From Bryobacterales bacterium (GTDB lineage Bacteria > Acidobacteriota > Terriglobia > Bryobacterales > UBA6623), in contig JAPPMG010000051.1 in NCBI GenBank assembly GCA_028819215.1, forward strand, positions 1 to 56,335: 56,335 nucleotides of DNA. Direction: 5' to 3'. A program made the position numbers and the translations under genes. This document shows positions 47,530 to 56,040 of this stretch, piece by piece; positions within the stretch are counted from its first letter, which is position 1; each line of letters opens with the position of its first letter. Under the pieces are notes generated by a model, which saw only the letters and a program-made list of their open reading frames with translations, did no database searches and was not told where the DNA came from.

Positions 47530-49356
47530 TCAATCGCCGGACGTCTGCGGAGCGGGCTCCCCGTATACCGCCTTGTCGTCGTTGCACTGCATCGCGAAGT
47601 CGCGTTTAGCGCCCCTCAGGGCGAAGTCGTAAGCCCCCCGGTACACATGCGGCACCTTGCCAGCGAAGTTGTCATGCGGCGGCGGCGAGGGGATGGCCCA
47701 TTCCAGCGTCGTGGCTTCCCACGGATTCTCCTCGCGGCACTCCTTGCCCGCGAAGATGCTCTTGACGAAGTTGTACAGGAATATGAATTGCGCCAGCACT
47801 GTCAGCACCGCCGCGACCGTGATGAACATGTGCAGTTCCGCGGCGCCGGTAGCGCCTAGGTAGTCCACGCTGGTGATCTCGGCGTAGCGGCGCGGGTGCG
47901 GCAGCATGCCCAGATAGTGCATCGGGCCGAAGATCGCGTACACGCCGATAAACGTGATCCAGAAGTGGATCTTGTTCAGCGGCTCGTTCATCATCTTGCC
48001 GAACATCTTCGGGAACCAGAACGTGAGCCCGGCGAACATGCCGAAGATCGCGGCTACTCCCATGATCAGGTGGAAGTGCGCCACGACGAAGTAGGTGTCG
48101 TGGAAGTACAGGTCAATGGTTGGCTGCCCGAGGAAGATTCCCGACAGCCCTCCCGAGACGAACAGCGAGACGAACCCGATCGAGAACAGCATCGGCGAGG
48201 TGAAGCGGATCTTGCCTCCCCACATCGTGCCGATCCAGTTGAAGGTCTTGATGGCCGACGGCACCCCGATGCACATCGTCAGCACCGAGAACACGAACGC
48301 CGAGTACGGGCTCATTCCGCTGACGAACATGTGGTGCCCCCAGACCACGAAGCCCAGCCCGCCGATGGCGGCGATGGCGTAGACCATGGCACGATAGCCG
48401 AACACCGTCTTGCGGGCGAAGGTCGACAGCACGTGCGAGGTGACTCCCATGCCGGGCAGGATCGCGATATAGACCTCGGGGTGGCCGAAGAACCAGAACA
48501 GGTGCTGCCACAGGATCGGGGAGCCGCCCGAGTGGTCGATGACCTTGTCGCTGACGACCAGCCCGGCGGGCACGAAGAAGCTCGTGCCGACGTTGCGGTC
48601 CATCAGCAGCAGCACGCCCGCTGCCAGCAGCACGCCGAACGCCAGCAGGCCCAGGATCGCGGTCACGAACCAGGTCCAGCACGTCAGCGGCATCCGCATC
48701 ATGGTCAGGCCCTTGGCGCGCAGGTCGAGCGTGGTGACGATGAAGTTCAGCGCCCCCAGCAGCGAGGCGATGCAAAAGACCGCGATCGATGCCAGCCACA
48801 GGTCTTGGCCGATGCCCGGAAGCGTCGCCTCCGGCAGGGCGCTGAGCGGCGGATAGCCTGTCCAGCCGGACATCGGAGCCCCGCCTTCGACTACGAACGC
48901 TGCCATCAGCAGCAGGAACGACACGAAGGTCGTCCAGAACGAGAGCATGTTCAGGCGCGGGAAGGCCATGTCCGCAGCGCCGATCTGGATGGGCAGGAAG
49001 TAGTTCCCGAAGCCGCCCTGCGGTGCCGTCGTCAGCACCATGAACACCATCACCGTGCCGTGCATGGTCAGCATGGCCAGGTAGAATTCCGGGGTCATCA
49101 CGCCTTCCGGCGCGCCCACGGGGAAGAACTGGCCCAGCAGCGGGTAGGAGCATTCCGGGCAGACCAACCGCAGCCGCACCAGCAGGCTCAGCGCCATGCC
49201 GACGAAGACCGCGACCACCGCCAGCAACAGGTACTGGATGCCGATCACCTTGTGATCGACCGAGAAGATGTACTTCCAGAGAAAGCTCTTCGGCTCGGGG
49301 TGCCGATGCACCTCTGTGTATTCGGCGACTTCCTTGGATGGCTGAACTTCGGTCAT
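47530..49356 (-). CDS. coxA: Cytochrome c oxidase subunit I
   Basis: 608 residues, haem-copper oxidase catalytic subunit with 12 membrane segments. Haem and copper ligands are readable: His in LTMHGTVMVFMV, His/Tyr in WFFGHPEVYIAILPGMGVTS (crosslinked HPEVY), the CuB pair in VVWGHHMFVSGMS and the two His in TYFVVAHFHLIMGV. It is the aa3-type (A family) by this pattern. A C-terminal soluble tail (after about 545) carries several Cys/Glu and the charged ECREENPWEATTLEWA segment. Operon order is subunit II, I, III, III, IV, CxxC protein. It reduces oxygen to water and pumps protons. Confidence 0.97.
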   Translation of the reverse strand: MTEVQPSKEVAEYTEVHRHPEPKSFLWKYIFSVDHKVIGIQYLLLAVVAVFVGMALSLLVRLRLVCPECSYPLLGQFFPVGAPEGVMTPEFYLAMLTMHGTVMVFMVLTTAPQGGFGNYFLPIQIGAADMAFPRLNMLSFWTTFVSFLLLMAAFVVEGGAPMSGWTGYPPLSALPEATLPGIGQDLWLASIAVFCIASLLGALNFIVTTLDLRAKGLTMMRMPLTCWTWFVTAILGLLAFGVLLAAGVLLLMDRNVGTSFFVPAGLVVSDKVIDHSGGSPILWQHLFWFFGHPEVYIAILPGMGVTSHVLSTFARKTVFGYRAMVYAIAAIGGLGFVVWGHHMFVSGMSPYSAFVFSVLTMCIGVPSAIKTFNWIGTMWGGKIRFTSPMLFSIGFVSLFVSGGLSGIFLGQPTIDLYFHDTYFVVAHFHLIMGVAAIFGMFAGLTFWFPKMFGKMMNEPLNKIHFWITFIGVYAIFGPMHYLGMLPHPRRYAEITSVDYLGATGAAELHMFITVAAVLTVLAQFIFLYNFVKSIFAGKECREENPWEATTLEWAIPSPPPHDNFAGKVPHVYRGAYDFALRGAKRDFAMQCNDDKAVYGEPAPQTSGD

Positions 49357-49395
49357 GACTTGGTTAGTCCCTCAACGCCGCGCCTTCAGGTGACA

Positions 49396-50208
49396 TCAGA
49401 ACAGGTACGAAGCCTGCTCGGCGATCCACGCGTCGTACTCCTCCTGGCTGACCACGTGCAGGAAACTCCGCATCTTGTAGTGTCCTAGGCCGCATAGCTC
49501 CGAGCACACGATCTCGTACTTGCCCTCTTTATTGGCCGTGAAGCGGAGCTTGCCGACCAAGCCGGGGACCGTGTCCAGCTTGATACGCAGTTCCGGGACG
49601 AAGAAGTTGTGCAGCACGTCCTTGGACTTGAGCACCACCTCGACCTCCTTGTTCACCGGGACCTGCATTTCCGGCACCATGATGTCGTCGGCACCGCCCG
49701 GAGCGCTGCGATCCAAGCCCACCGGATTGCCCGCGGCGTCATCGATCAGGGAGATATCGGTCGGCCCGAACTGGTTGTCCTCCCCGGCGTAGCGCATGTT
49801 CCACACGAATTGCTGGCCGGTGACTTCCACGACGAGCCGGTCCGCGGTCGGCTCCATCGACTTCTGCTCGATGAAGCGCGTCTCCGCCCAGACCGAGTAG
49901 CCGAAGAACGTCAGGCCCACGAAGATCACCGCCGCGGCCGTTGTCCAGAGGAACTCGAGCTTGTTGTTGCCGTGCGAATCGGAGGCCGGCTTGTCGGTGG
50001 GGCGGCTGAATTGCCAGACCGTGTAACCGAGCGCCGCCTGTGCCAGCAGGAAGATGATCCCCGTGCCGACCAAGGTCCAGTTGAAGGCCCGGTCGATCTC
50101 GTCGCCCAGCGCGGTGATCGATTCGGGCATCCACCAAGTCTGCGTGACGAATGGAACGGACATTGCGAGCGTGATGGCCCAGACGACGATAGCGATCAGG
50201 AGACCCAT
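49396..50208 (-). CDS. coxB: Cytochrome c oxidase subunit II
   Basis: 270 residues from ATG 50208. Two membrane segments (LLIAIVVWAITLAMSVPF and about 40-60) precede a periplasmic cupredoxin. The CuA site is IVCSELCGLGHYKM with Cys-x3-Cys-x3-His and Met; the earlier ligand His is in DVLHNFFVPELRIKLD. The WNMRYAGEDNQFG block is the usual electron-entry aromatic region. It passes electrons from cytochrome c to subunit I. First gene of the oxidase operon; longer frames upstream begin in unlikely sequence. No fused cytochrome c domain is present. Confidence 0.96.
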   Translation of the reverse strand: MGLLIAIVVWAITLAMSVPFVTQTWWMPESITALGDEIDRAFNWTLVGTGIIFLLAQAALGYTVWQFSRPTDKPASDSHGNNKLEFLWTTAAAVIFVGLTFFGYSVWAETRFIEQKSMEPTADRLVVEVTGQQFVWNMRYAGEDNQFGPTDISLIDDAAGNPVGLDRSAPGGADDIMVPEMQVPVNKEVEVVLKSKDVLHNFFVPELRIKLDTVPGLVGKLRFTANKEGKYEIVCSELCGLGHYKMRSFLHVVSQEEYDAWIAEQASYLF

Positions 50209-50454
50209 AGATGGTTCGGTCCTCGAAGTTGGTGGAGCGGAGGTGACTGCATGCGGATTCGCAGAGCTTACATCCGCGATTGCTGCGAACCCCTCTAGAA
50301 ACCAGTATTGTACCAAGGCCGCGCTGGCGTGACAATTTCGTTCACTGCCCTCGCCGGAACGGATCTCGCGCCCGCTGGAGGCTGTTCAAGAGTGGAGCGT
50401 GCAATAGGTCCGGGAATCGCAGTATTGGCGAGCAAACAGATAGGCTTTCGGTGC

Positions 50455-50460
50455 TACCAT
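50455..50460 (+). promoter_or_regulatory. -10-like box for leaderless FG-GAP gene
   Basis: TACCAT ends 6 bases before the GTG at 50467. The same distance as at several other genes, and it supports the GTG as the true start. Confidence 0.45.
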
Positions 50461-50466
50461 TCCTGC

Positions 50467-51657
50467 GTGCGATCCCTTCTACCTCTTCTCCTAGGCGGCG
50501 GATTGCTTTGCGCCACTGCCCATTCTTCCGAGCCGGTCCAGTTCCGCACGCATGTCATCGAAGCGGACATCCCAGGTGGCTACGCGGTCATGGTCACCGA
50601 CATGAACAAGGACGGCCGTCCCGACATCCTCGGCATGACCTCGCGGGTCCGGGAGCTGCCTTGGTATGAGAACCCGACTTGGGACAGGCACGTCTTGGTC
50701 CAAGATGTGGCGGGGCTGGTCAACATGGCCGCCCACGACGTCGATGGCGACGGCATCCCCGAGATTTCTATCGAGAACGAATTCAGCATGGTCGCCGCCA
50801 AGAGCCGGGGGTTGGTCTGGCTGTTGCAGCATCAAGGGGACCCGCGGAAGCCTTGGAAGTCGATATTCGTCGATGAACTCACGACTTCCCACCATGTCGC
50901 ATGGGCTGATGTGGACGGTGACGGCACGAAAGAGCTGGTCAACGCGCCGTTGATCGGTGCCGACGCGCTCGCGCCCAAGTATGAGGACAACGTGCCGCTG
51001 GTCTACTATCACGTGCCGAAAGACCTGGATGGAAAGTGGGAGCGGCTCCTCATCGACGACCAGCTCAGCGGCGTACTGCACCGCGTGCGGGTGGTTCAGT
51101 GGGATGACGACGGGCGCGAGGAGCTGCTGACGGCCGGATTCGATGGGATCACGCTCCACGATCCCGTCGGGGAAGGGGACGCGGTGAGTTGGAAGAACAC
51201 GCGCCTCTCAAGAGGCCACAAGGAGGAGCCGAAGACCGCAGGAGCGAGCGACGTGGCGGTCGGCAGCCTCGGAGACAGGCGATTCATCACATCGGTCGAG
51301 CCATGGCACGGAAACGAGGTTGTCGTTTACACCCAGGATCCCTCAGGAAGTTGGGAGCGCCAGATCATCTATGAGCAGCTCATCGAGGGACACGAGGTAT
51401 GCGTCGGCGACTTCAACGGCGACGGGCGCGACGACATCGTCGCCGGTGACCGGGCGCGAGGCGAGATAGCCGGATCCCACGTCTTCTACGCCCAAGATGA
51501 TGCCGGTGCCGCATGGCATCACCAAGATCTCGATCACCTCGGCATGTCGGCTTCAGGTTGCGCGGTGGCCGATATCAACAGCGACGGCCGCCTGGACATC
51601 GTTCAGATCGGGGGCGCCACTAAGAACATCAAGTGGTACGAGAACCTAGGCAGATAG
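50467..51657 (+). CDS. Secreted FG-GAP/VCBS repeat protein
   Basis: 396 residues from a GTG. A signal peptide (RSLLPLLLGGGLLCATAHSS) is followed by at least six calcium-binding-type FG-GAP repeats: TDMNKDGRPDILGM, DVDGDGIPEIS, DVDGDGTKELVNAP, WDDDGREELLTAG, DFNGDGRDDIVAGD and DINSDGRLDIVQIG. The repeats predict a seven-bladed integrin-like propeller. A surface adhesion or glycan-binding role is usual for such proteins. Divergent from the oxidase operon and convergent with the sigma-factor operon's last gene. Confidence 0.9.
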   Translation: MRSLLPLLLGGGLLCATAHSSEPVQFRTHVIEADIPGGYAVMVTDMNKDGRPDILGMTSRVRELPWYENPTWDRHVLVQDVAGLVNMAAHDVDGDGIPEISIENEFSMVAAKSRGLVWLLQHQGDPRKPWKSIFVDELTTSHHVAWADVDGDGTKELVNAPLIGADALAPKYEDNVPLVYYHVPKDLDGKWERLLIDDQLSGVLHRVRVVQWDDDGREELLTAGFDGITLHDPVGEGDAVSWKNTRLSRGHKEEPKTAGASDVAVGSLGDRRFITSVEPWHGNEVVVYTQDPSGSWERQIIYEQLIEGHEVCVGDFNGDGRDDIVAGDRARGEIAGSHVFYAQDDAGAAWHHQDLDHLGMSASGCAVADINSDGRLDIVQIGGATKNIKWYENLGR

Positions 51658-51736
51658 TGGGATCGCCGACGGCCCCAAACGCCGATGATCCGGCAACGCC
51701 GATTCGTGGTCCTGCCGCACGGGCCGGGTCCGCCGA

Positions 51737-52897
51737 TCATCGCTGATCGGATTGGGTGAATTTCCGTAATTCCTCGGCGATCGCGTCCGCTCCGCGCTCG
51801 CGATACAGCTGGCTCAGGCGCTGCTCCTCTGCCGAAACCGGCACAGCCTCGGCCAGGCGCGACACTTCCAGAGTTTCGCGACTCGGTACCCAGACCGCGC
51901 CGTCATCGAATTGGGCGCTGCGCAAGTAGGCCAGCATGGCGTCGATGGACGGCTCGCCTCCCGACGCAGGTTGGATCAGGAAGCGACCCTCGCCCGTGGT
52001 TTCTTGAGCCTGCGGACCGGCCACGCTGGCCCGCGCGGTGACCGGCGCTGACCCGACTGAATAGAGCGATCCGTCGCCGTCGCGGACGAGCCAGCCGATG
52101 TCAAAGTGCCGCACGGCCCGTCCGCCGCGGCTGCGCAGGAGAAACTGCGGGGCGTCAGAGATCGATCCGCGCACGCGAGCAGACCCCGACTCTAGGATCA
52201 GCGGGGCGTCGGGCTGGTTCACGACTGCGATCTCCATCTCGCGGATCGGCTCGGAGGCCGCGACCGTGGCAGGCCCTTGGCCCGCCAGGCGAACTTCGAG
52301 ACGTGGTCGCGCAGCCTGGCGCCGCAGGCTAGCCTGCATGGCCGCGGTCAAAGCCGGCTTGCCCCCGCGCTGCCACAGGGCTAGGAAGTGTTCCCGGTCG
52401 CGCCGCGCCTCCATCTCTAGCACTGTCAGCTTGCGAATCGAATCAAGCCGGTCTGGCCCGACGGCGGCCAGCGAGGCAAACAGAACCGCATCGGGCTCGA
52501 TTCGAACCGCGGGACCTTGGCCCGCCGACAGCGGGCGCACCAAGCGCAGGTTGAACGGCACCTCAAAGCTCTCGCCGCTGGTCGCATGCAAGCTCGGCAT
52601 CGTCACCGTGGCGCGGCCGCCGAGCGTCTCCTCGCCGGCCGCGACGCGCAAGGCGATTGCGCGTACCGGTTCCGCGCCGTCGTGCCTGAAGTGGAGCGAG
52701 CCGGACAGGTGGATCACGATCGCTCCACCCCGCACTTCGAACTCGCTGTCGGAGAAGTCCTGTGCGGCGACCCGCAGTGGCACTCCGTCCGGGATGTCGA
52801 CCGCGACCTGTGGCACCTGTGCCCGCGCGGATTGGGCTGCCGAGGCGACCGCCAAAGCCGCGAAGGCAAATGCGAGATGGAGCTTCAGGGATTTCAT
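51737..52897 (-). CDS. Secreted protein coupled to a sigma/anti-sigma pair
   Basis: 386 residues with a signal peptide (LHLAFAFAALAVASAAQSAR). The body is beta-rich (VRGGAIVIHLSGSLHFRHDG, then LHATSGESFEVPFNLRLVRP), with a central helical stretch (DSIRKLTVLEMEARRDREHF) and a C-terminal helical tail (EEQRLSQLYRERGADAIAEE). No family was recognised. Its ATG overlaps the anti-sigma stop by 4 bases, so the three are translationally coupled; it may be the sensor or the main output of the ECF circuit. Confidence 0.8.
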   Translation of the reverse strand: MKSLKLHLAFAFAALAVASAAQSARAQVPQVAVDIPDGVPLRVAAQDFSDSEFEVRGGAIVIHLSGSLHFRHDGAEPVRAIALRVAAGEETLGGRATVTMPSLHATSGESFEVPFNLRLVRPLSAGQGPAVRIEPDAVLFASLAAVGPDRLDSIRKLTVLEMEARRDREHFLALWQRGGKPALTAAMQASLRRQAARPRLEVRLAGQGPATVAASEPIREMEIAVVNQPDAPLILESGSARVRGSISDAPQFLLRSRGGRAVRHFDIGWLVRDGDGSLYSVGSAPVTARASVAGPQAQETTGEGRFLIQPASGGEPSIDAMLAYLRSAQFDDGAVWVPSRETLEVSRLAEAVPVSAEEQRLSQLYRERGADAIAEELRKFTQSDQR

Positions 52898-53403
52898 GGT
52901 GCGTAGTAGTCGGTGATTGTCAGCGCGCCCGAGCCTGAGTGAAAGGCTTGCACGCGCAAGCTGCCAGTGCTGGTCAGTTGCACATCGTCACCATCCCAAG
53001 GGCCCATCTGTTCGGGCACCGTGGGGATCGAAGTGGCGACCAGCGTGGAATCTGCCTCGGAGTCGTCGGAATTCGGAATCAGCACGAGAATTCCAAGGGC
53101 CACCGCGGCGAGGCCAGCTCCGGCCGCGGCCCGCCAGCGCCAGCCAGTCTGTGGGCCGCGGATCGGGCGCGATTGCGCGGCGGCGACCCGCACGTTGTGG
53201 GCCAGTGCATCGAAATCGATCTCAGGCACCGGGCGCGCCTGTGCAAGCTCGTCCAGCACTCCAGAGTAGTCGCTGACTGCGGCCTTGCACTGCGGGCAGC
53301 GCGCCAGATGGCGATCGACTAGCCATCGCCTCAGGCGCCCCAGATCGCCCCCCGCATGCAGGGCCATGGTGTGCTCGTCGAGATGACGCCGAGAATCGCT
53401 CAT
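52894..53403 (-). CDS. Zinc-finger anti-sigma factor
   Basis: 169 residues. The N-terminus (SRRHLDEHTMALHAGGDLGR) carries the zf-HC2 motif, with His and Cys in LVDRHLARCPQCKAAVSDY (HxxxCxxC). A membrane segment lies at about 87-105 (AAAGAGLAAVALGILVLIP), and a short extracytoplasmic beta part ends in TITDYYAP. This is the standard layout of an anti-sigma factor that holds an ECF sigma at the membrane. It overlaps both neighbours by 4 bases (ATGA), as expected for stoichiometric expression. Confidence 0.9.
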   Translation of the reverse strand: MSDSRRHLDEHTMALHAGGDLGRLRRWLVDRHLARCPQCKAAVSDYSGVLDELAQARPVPEIDFDALAHNVRVAAAQSRPIRGPQTGWRWRAAAGAGLAAVALGILVLIPNSDDSEADSTLVATSIPTVPEQMGPWDGDDVQLTSTGSLRVQAFHSGSGALTITDYYAP

Positions 53404-53978
53404 TGCCCAGTTTCCTCCCGGTAGCGCCTGAACTTGACGCGCGCGTTCGCGATGTGAGAGCGCACTGTGGCCGTGGAGCAGCCCATCACTTGGGCAACCT
53501 CCGCGGCCGGCATCTGTTCGACATCCCGCAGCAGCAGTGCGGTGCGCTCGCGCTCGGACAACAACTTCAGCCCGGCCTCGATCCACGTCCGCGTCTCAGC
53601 CCGCAGGGTCTCTTGCTCCGGGCTCGCCACAGTGGCCGGAGGCGCGGCTTCGATCTCTTCGAAAGCAACGCGACTCCGCTTGCGCACGAAGTCTAGCGCG
53701 GTGTTGACCGCGATGCGGTTCAGCCACTGGACCGCCTTGCGGTCGTCCTTGAGCTGCTCGCGGCGTCCGAGCGCCTTGAGCAACGCATCTTGGGTCAGGT
53801 CTTGCGCGTCGGGTACGTTGCCGACGATCCGGTAGATCAACCGGAACATCCGCCGCATGTGCGTTTCGAGGGCGTCGCCGCCAGGAGCTGCCTCTGCTTC
53901 CGTGCCCGGGGCGAGGCGATCGTGCCGTTCAACCGCCATCAGCCCCGGTCCGAAGCATGGCATGGCTCGCGTGTCCAT
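53400..53978 (-). CDS. ECF sigma factor
   Basis: 192 residues. Region 2 (about 40-100) includes MFRLIYRIVGNVPDAQDLTQ and DALLKALGRREQLKD; region 4 (about 130-185) includes LKLLSERERTALLLRDVEQM and AQVMGCSTATVRSHIANARV, the DNA-binding helix-turn-helix. Regions 1.1 and 3 are absent, as in extracytoplasmic function sigma factors. It starts at ATG 53978 and heads an operon with the anti-sigma factor and a secreted protein. Regulation is presumably by an envelope signal releasing the anti-sigma. Confidence 0.93.
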   Translation of the reverse strand: MDTRAMPCFGPGLMAVERHDRLAPGTEAEAAPGGDALETHMRRMFRLIYRIVGNVPDAQDLTQDALLKALGRREQLKDDRKAVQWLNRIAVNTALDFVRKRSRVAFEEIEAAPPATVASPEQETLRAETRTWIEAGLKLLSERERTALLLRDVEQMPAAEVAQVMGCSTATVRSHIANARVKFRRYREETGQ

Positions 53979-54481
53979 GGGTTCTCTGGTCCCTCAACAT
54001 AGGACGCAGTTCTCCGTCAATCCGTGCAGTGCTGCTTTGTCGGCTGCAGTGCTGCCCGAAGCGGCTGGGCAGACCTTTCAGCATGGCACTGATCGCCCCG
54101 CGCTGTGCGCGAACGCCAGTGTTCGGGTCCCGTGGGCTGTCGTATCGAGCCTCGGTCGCGCCCCGGGCCCGGTGCCGCCCTTCGCGAATTCCGCCCCCCA
54201 ACGAATCAAACGCGTGGACAAGTCCCGCTTGGACAGCTTCTGCGCCGCTGAAGACTGTGTGCTGGTGCAGCGGTAGGAGTTGGCCAAGATCGACGGCTTC
54301 CATGACCCTGTGATCTAGATGCGTAAGTGTACGGTCCTCGTCACATTCCCAGAGGACTAAGCCTGTTCATACAGCCCCTTGTCTCCAAAGGGCGCATCCC
54401 GCAGGCACGTCACTTCGGGAACTCCTGCCGGTGAATCGCGCCTCAACGCCAAGCACCATGCCTTTATTTCCGCGAATGGGT
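53979..54481. other. Gene-poor stretch
   Basis: 503 bases between the sigma factor gene and the vapB-like gene. Frames on both strands are short and low in family signal. I see no tRNA, repeat or convincing gene. It should hold the sigma-operon promoter near 53990-54010. The absence of a VapC next to the vapB-like gene is apparent here. Confidence 0.4.
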
Positions 54482-54682
54482 TCATTCGCGGCTCCGCTCG
54501 CTCTTGTAGTCGTAGTCGGCCTCCCAATCCAGAGTTCCAAACAATTCGAGTAGCCGCGCTTGACTCCGGCGAGCGATGAACTCTTGCAACGCACGGTTGA
54601 CCGTAGCTTTCTTGGTCCGTTCGCCCCCGATCGCGAGGTCTCTTTCCAGCAGGTCTGGATCGATGCCGAGGTTGGTTGCCAT
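54482..54682 (-). CDS. vapB: VapB-family antitoxin (orphan)
   Basis: 66 residues: MATNLGIDPDLLERDLAIGG, TKKATVNRALQEFIARR and LLELFGTLDWEADYDYKSER. This is the compact VapB type whose C-terminus (LFGTxDWxxDYDYK) wraps the toxin. No PIN-domain gene follows on the minus strand; the next bases read ECNPF-like sequence without VDTS. So the partner has been lost or lies elsewhere. The start codon sits inside a perfect palindrome. Confidence 0.85.
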   Translation of the reverse strand: MATNLGIDPDLLERDLAIGGERTKKATVNRALQEFIARRSQARLLELFGTLDWEADYDYKSERSRE

Positions 54683-54703
54683 TGTGTGAATTCTCACACA
54701 ATG
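54680..54703. promoter_or_regulatory. Palindrome overlapping the vapB start
   Basis: Arms CATTGTGTGA and TCACACAATG (10 bp) around ATTC; the left end is the vapB ATG read from the minus strand. Probable autoregulatory operator of the antitoxin. A GAGAAT box lies 7 bases before the start. Confidence 0.65.
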
Positions 54704-55190
54704 GCCCACACGCTCATATCTCGGCGGCCCCGGCCAACTCAGCCACGCATCAGCGGGAATGCATGGACAGAATGCACACCGTCGCGGCCAACCCGTGTGC
54801 CCGACCAGACTTACCCGGTTCGCCTTGGGCAGCACCATGCTGTACGTGACAGCGAGCTTTGGGCACGCGGGCAAGCGCCAGAGAGTGCCGATTTCCACGA
54901 TAGAGTTTGCCGGGAGACTGCGCCTTGGGTGCCGGTGTCGCGCTGCGTCGGACTCCCGCGCCCCGTTTCCCGACACTTGAGGGGACGGAACAGTAGCTGG
55001 TGCAGCCGAACGCTGCTGAGCACCGCCGAGTTGCCGCACGGTGCGCGATCGCAAGCGTTTCGGCCCGGTGGGGTGCTGTGTGCCTACCTCGAGACCCCCG
55101 GAAGTGTGCCACTTCCGATGCCCATTGACGACTTGCCTATTGCGGGTTGCCGACTAATCGAACCCTGTGAAATTCCGGCTAGAGATCAGG
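54704..55190. other. Gene-poor stretch
   Basis: 487 bases between two toxin-antitoxin loci. Only incidental frames are seen on both strands, including a plus-strand frame that begins at the palindrome. No RNA gene, repeat or mobile element was recognised. Confidence 0.4.
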
Positions 55191-55604
55191 TCACCGGACG
55201 TGAATCGCGAGTTTCGCTCCGGTGATCCCGAGATGGCGATCGGTCGACCAGCACACCCGAGTCTTTCGCGCGTCCATGGCATGCAGGCCGACAGCGTCGA
55301 CAAGGGTCAGGTCTTGATCCGAGAAACGACGCATCAGTTTGGTCGCTGCTTCGATGTCGCCTGCCTCTGTTGGGATCAGACGTAAGGCGTCGATGGATTC
55401 AACCATCGCAAGGAACTGCAGCGCCTTCGCGCGGTCATAGCGCTTCAGGAACCAGCCGTGTCCTTCTGCTACGACAAGCGGACTCGTGATCAGTCGAGGT
55501 GGATCCGAAAAAAGCCGCCTGAAGAGCGCGTGCCAAGTGTCCGAGCGATCGGCAAATGCGATCAGCGCAGACGTATCCACGTATGCTTCAGGGCTTTGTG
55601 GCAT
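55191..55604 (-). CDS. PIN-domain toxin (VapC-like)
   Basis: 137 residues. PIN acids are in order: Asp in EAYVDTSALIAFADRSD, Glu in SPLVVAEGHGWF, then Asp in FSDQDLTLVDAVGLHAM and the final Asp in CWSTDRHLGITG. The fold is a Mg-dependent ribonuclease that typically cuts tRNA or rRNA. The ATG at 55604 was chosen over a TTG at 55619. It overlaps the end of the RHH antitoxin by 17 bases, the normal coupled arrangement. Unlike the other loci in the window, this pair looks intact. Confidence 0.9.
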   Translation of the reverse strand: MPQSPEAYVDTSALIAFADRSDTWHALFRRLFSDPPRLITSPLVVAEGHGWFLKRYDRAKALQFLAMVESIDALRLIPTEAGDIEAATKLMRRFSDQDLTLVDAVGLHAMDARKTRVCWSTDRHLGITGAKLAIHVR

Positions 55605-55812
55605 AAACGATTTCGTCAACGCGCTGGCTCGAATCGGGATCTCCTGTCTCGACCATGCCGGCGTAGCGCATCCACGGCTTCGAGTCGTCCGGCGGGATCA
55701 TTGCGCGCAGCGAGCGACGAAACAGCTCGGCCAATGAAATGCCGAGTCGGGCGGCTTCCTGCTTGGCGGCGTTGTAGTCCTCTACGGAAAGACTGATTTG
55801 CGTCCGAATCAT
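55588..55812 (-). CDS. Ribbon-helix-helix antitoxin
   Basis: 74 residues. The N-terminus IRTQISLSVEDYNAAKQEAA, then LGISLAELFRRSLRAM, is a CopG/Arc-type ribbon-helix-helix; the C-terminal tail (KPWMRYAGMVETGDPDSSQR) should bind the PIN toxin. Co-transcribed with the toxin downstream. A TAGGAT box 6 bases before the ATG suggests a leaderless message, and a long inverted repeat covers the promoter. Confidence 0.88.
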   Translation of the reverse strand: MIRTQISLSVEDYNAAKQEAARLGISLAELFRRSLRAMIPPDDSKPWMRYAGMVETGDPDSSQRVDEIVYATKP

Positions 55813-55841
55813 GATAACATCCTACAACAGATTGTTATCAT
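55811..55841. promoter_or_regulatory. Operator of the RHH/PIN locus
   Basis: Perfect inverted repeat with 9-bp arms ATGATAACA and TGTTATCAT around a 13-base spacer. It overlaps the antitoxin start and includes the -10-like TAGGAT on the minus strand. Typical of RHH autorepression. Confidence 0.7.
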
Positions 55842-56040
55842 CCGTGGCATTCCGCTTACATCGTCGCGACGCTCGAGATCGCCGTGCTCCCTAGACTCGT
55901 TGTCCCGGCGTAGAGTCGCCAATCGAGTCAAGTTTCGAGGCCTGAGCGAGCATTGCCGATGGGCGTCGTCGAGGCCGGTGCAACCCGCAGCGGCTGTACA
56001 ATCATTGGCACGGGACGTGCGCCACGCGCAGCGGGTCCAA

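Noticed and set aside
47896..49488. 530-residue plus-strand frame antisense to coxA
   Set aside because: Composition is unbalanced (rich in Asp, Glu, His and Arg) and coxA on the other strand has all haem and copper ligands.
51683..51742. Inverted repeat (CGATGATC / GATCATCG) in a convergent gap
   Set aside because: Only 8 bp with a 44-base separation; expected by chance in GC-rich DNA.
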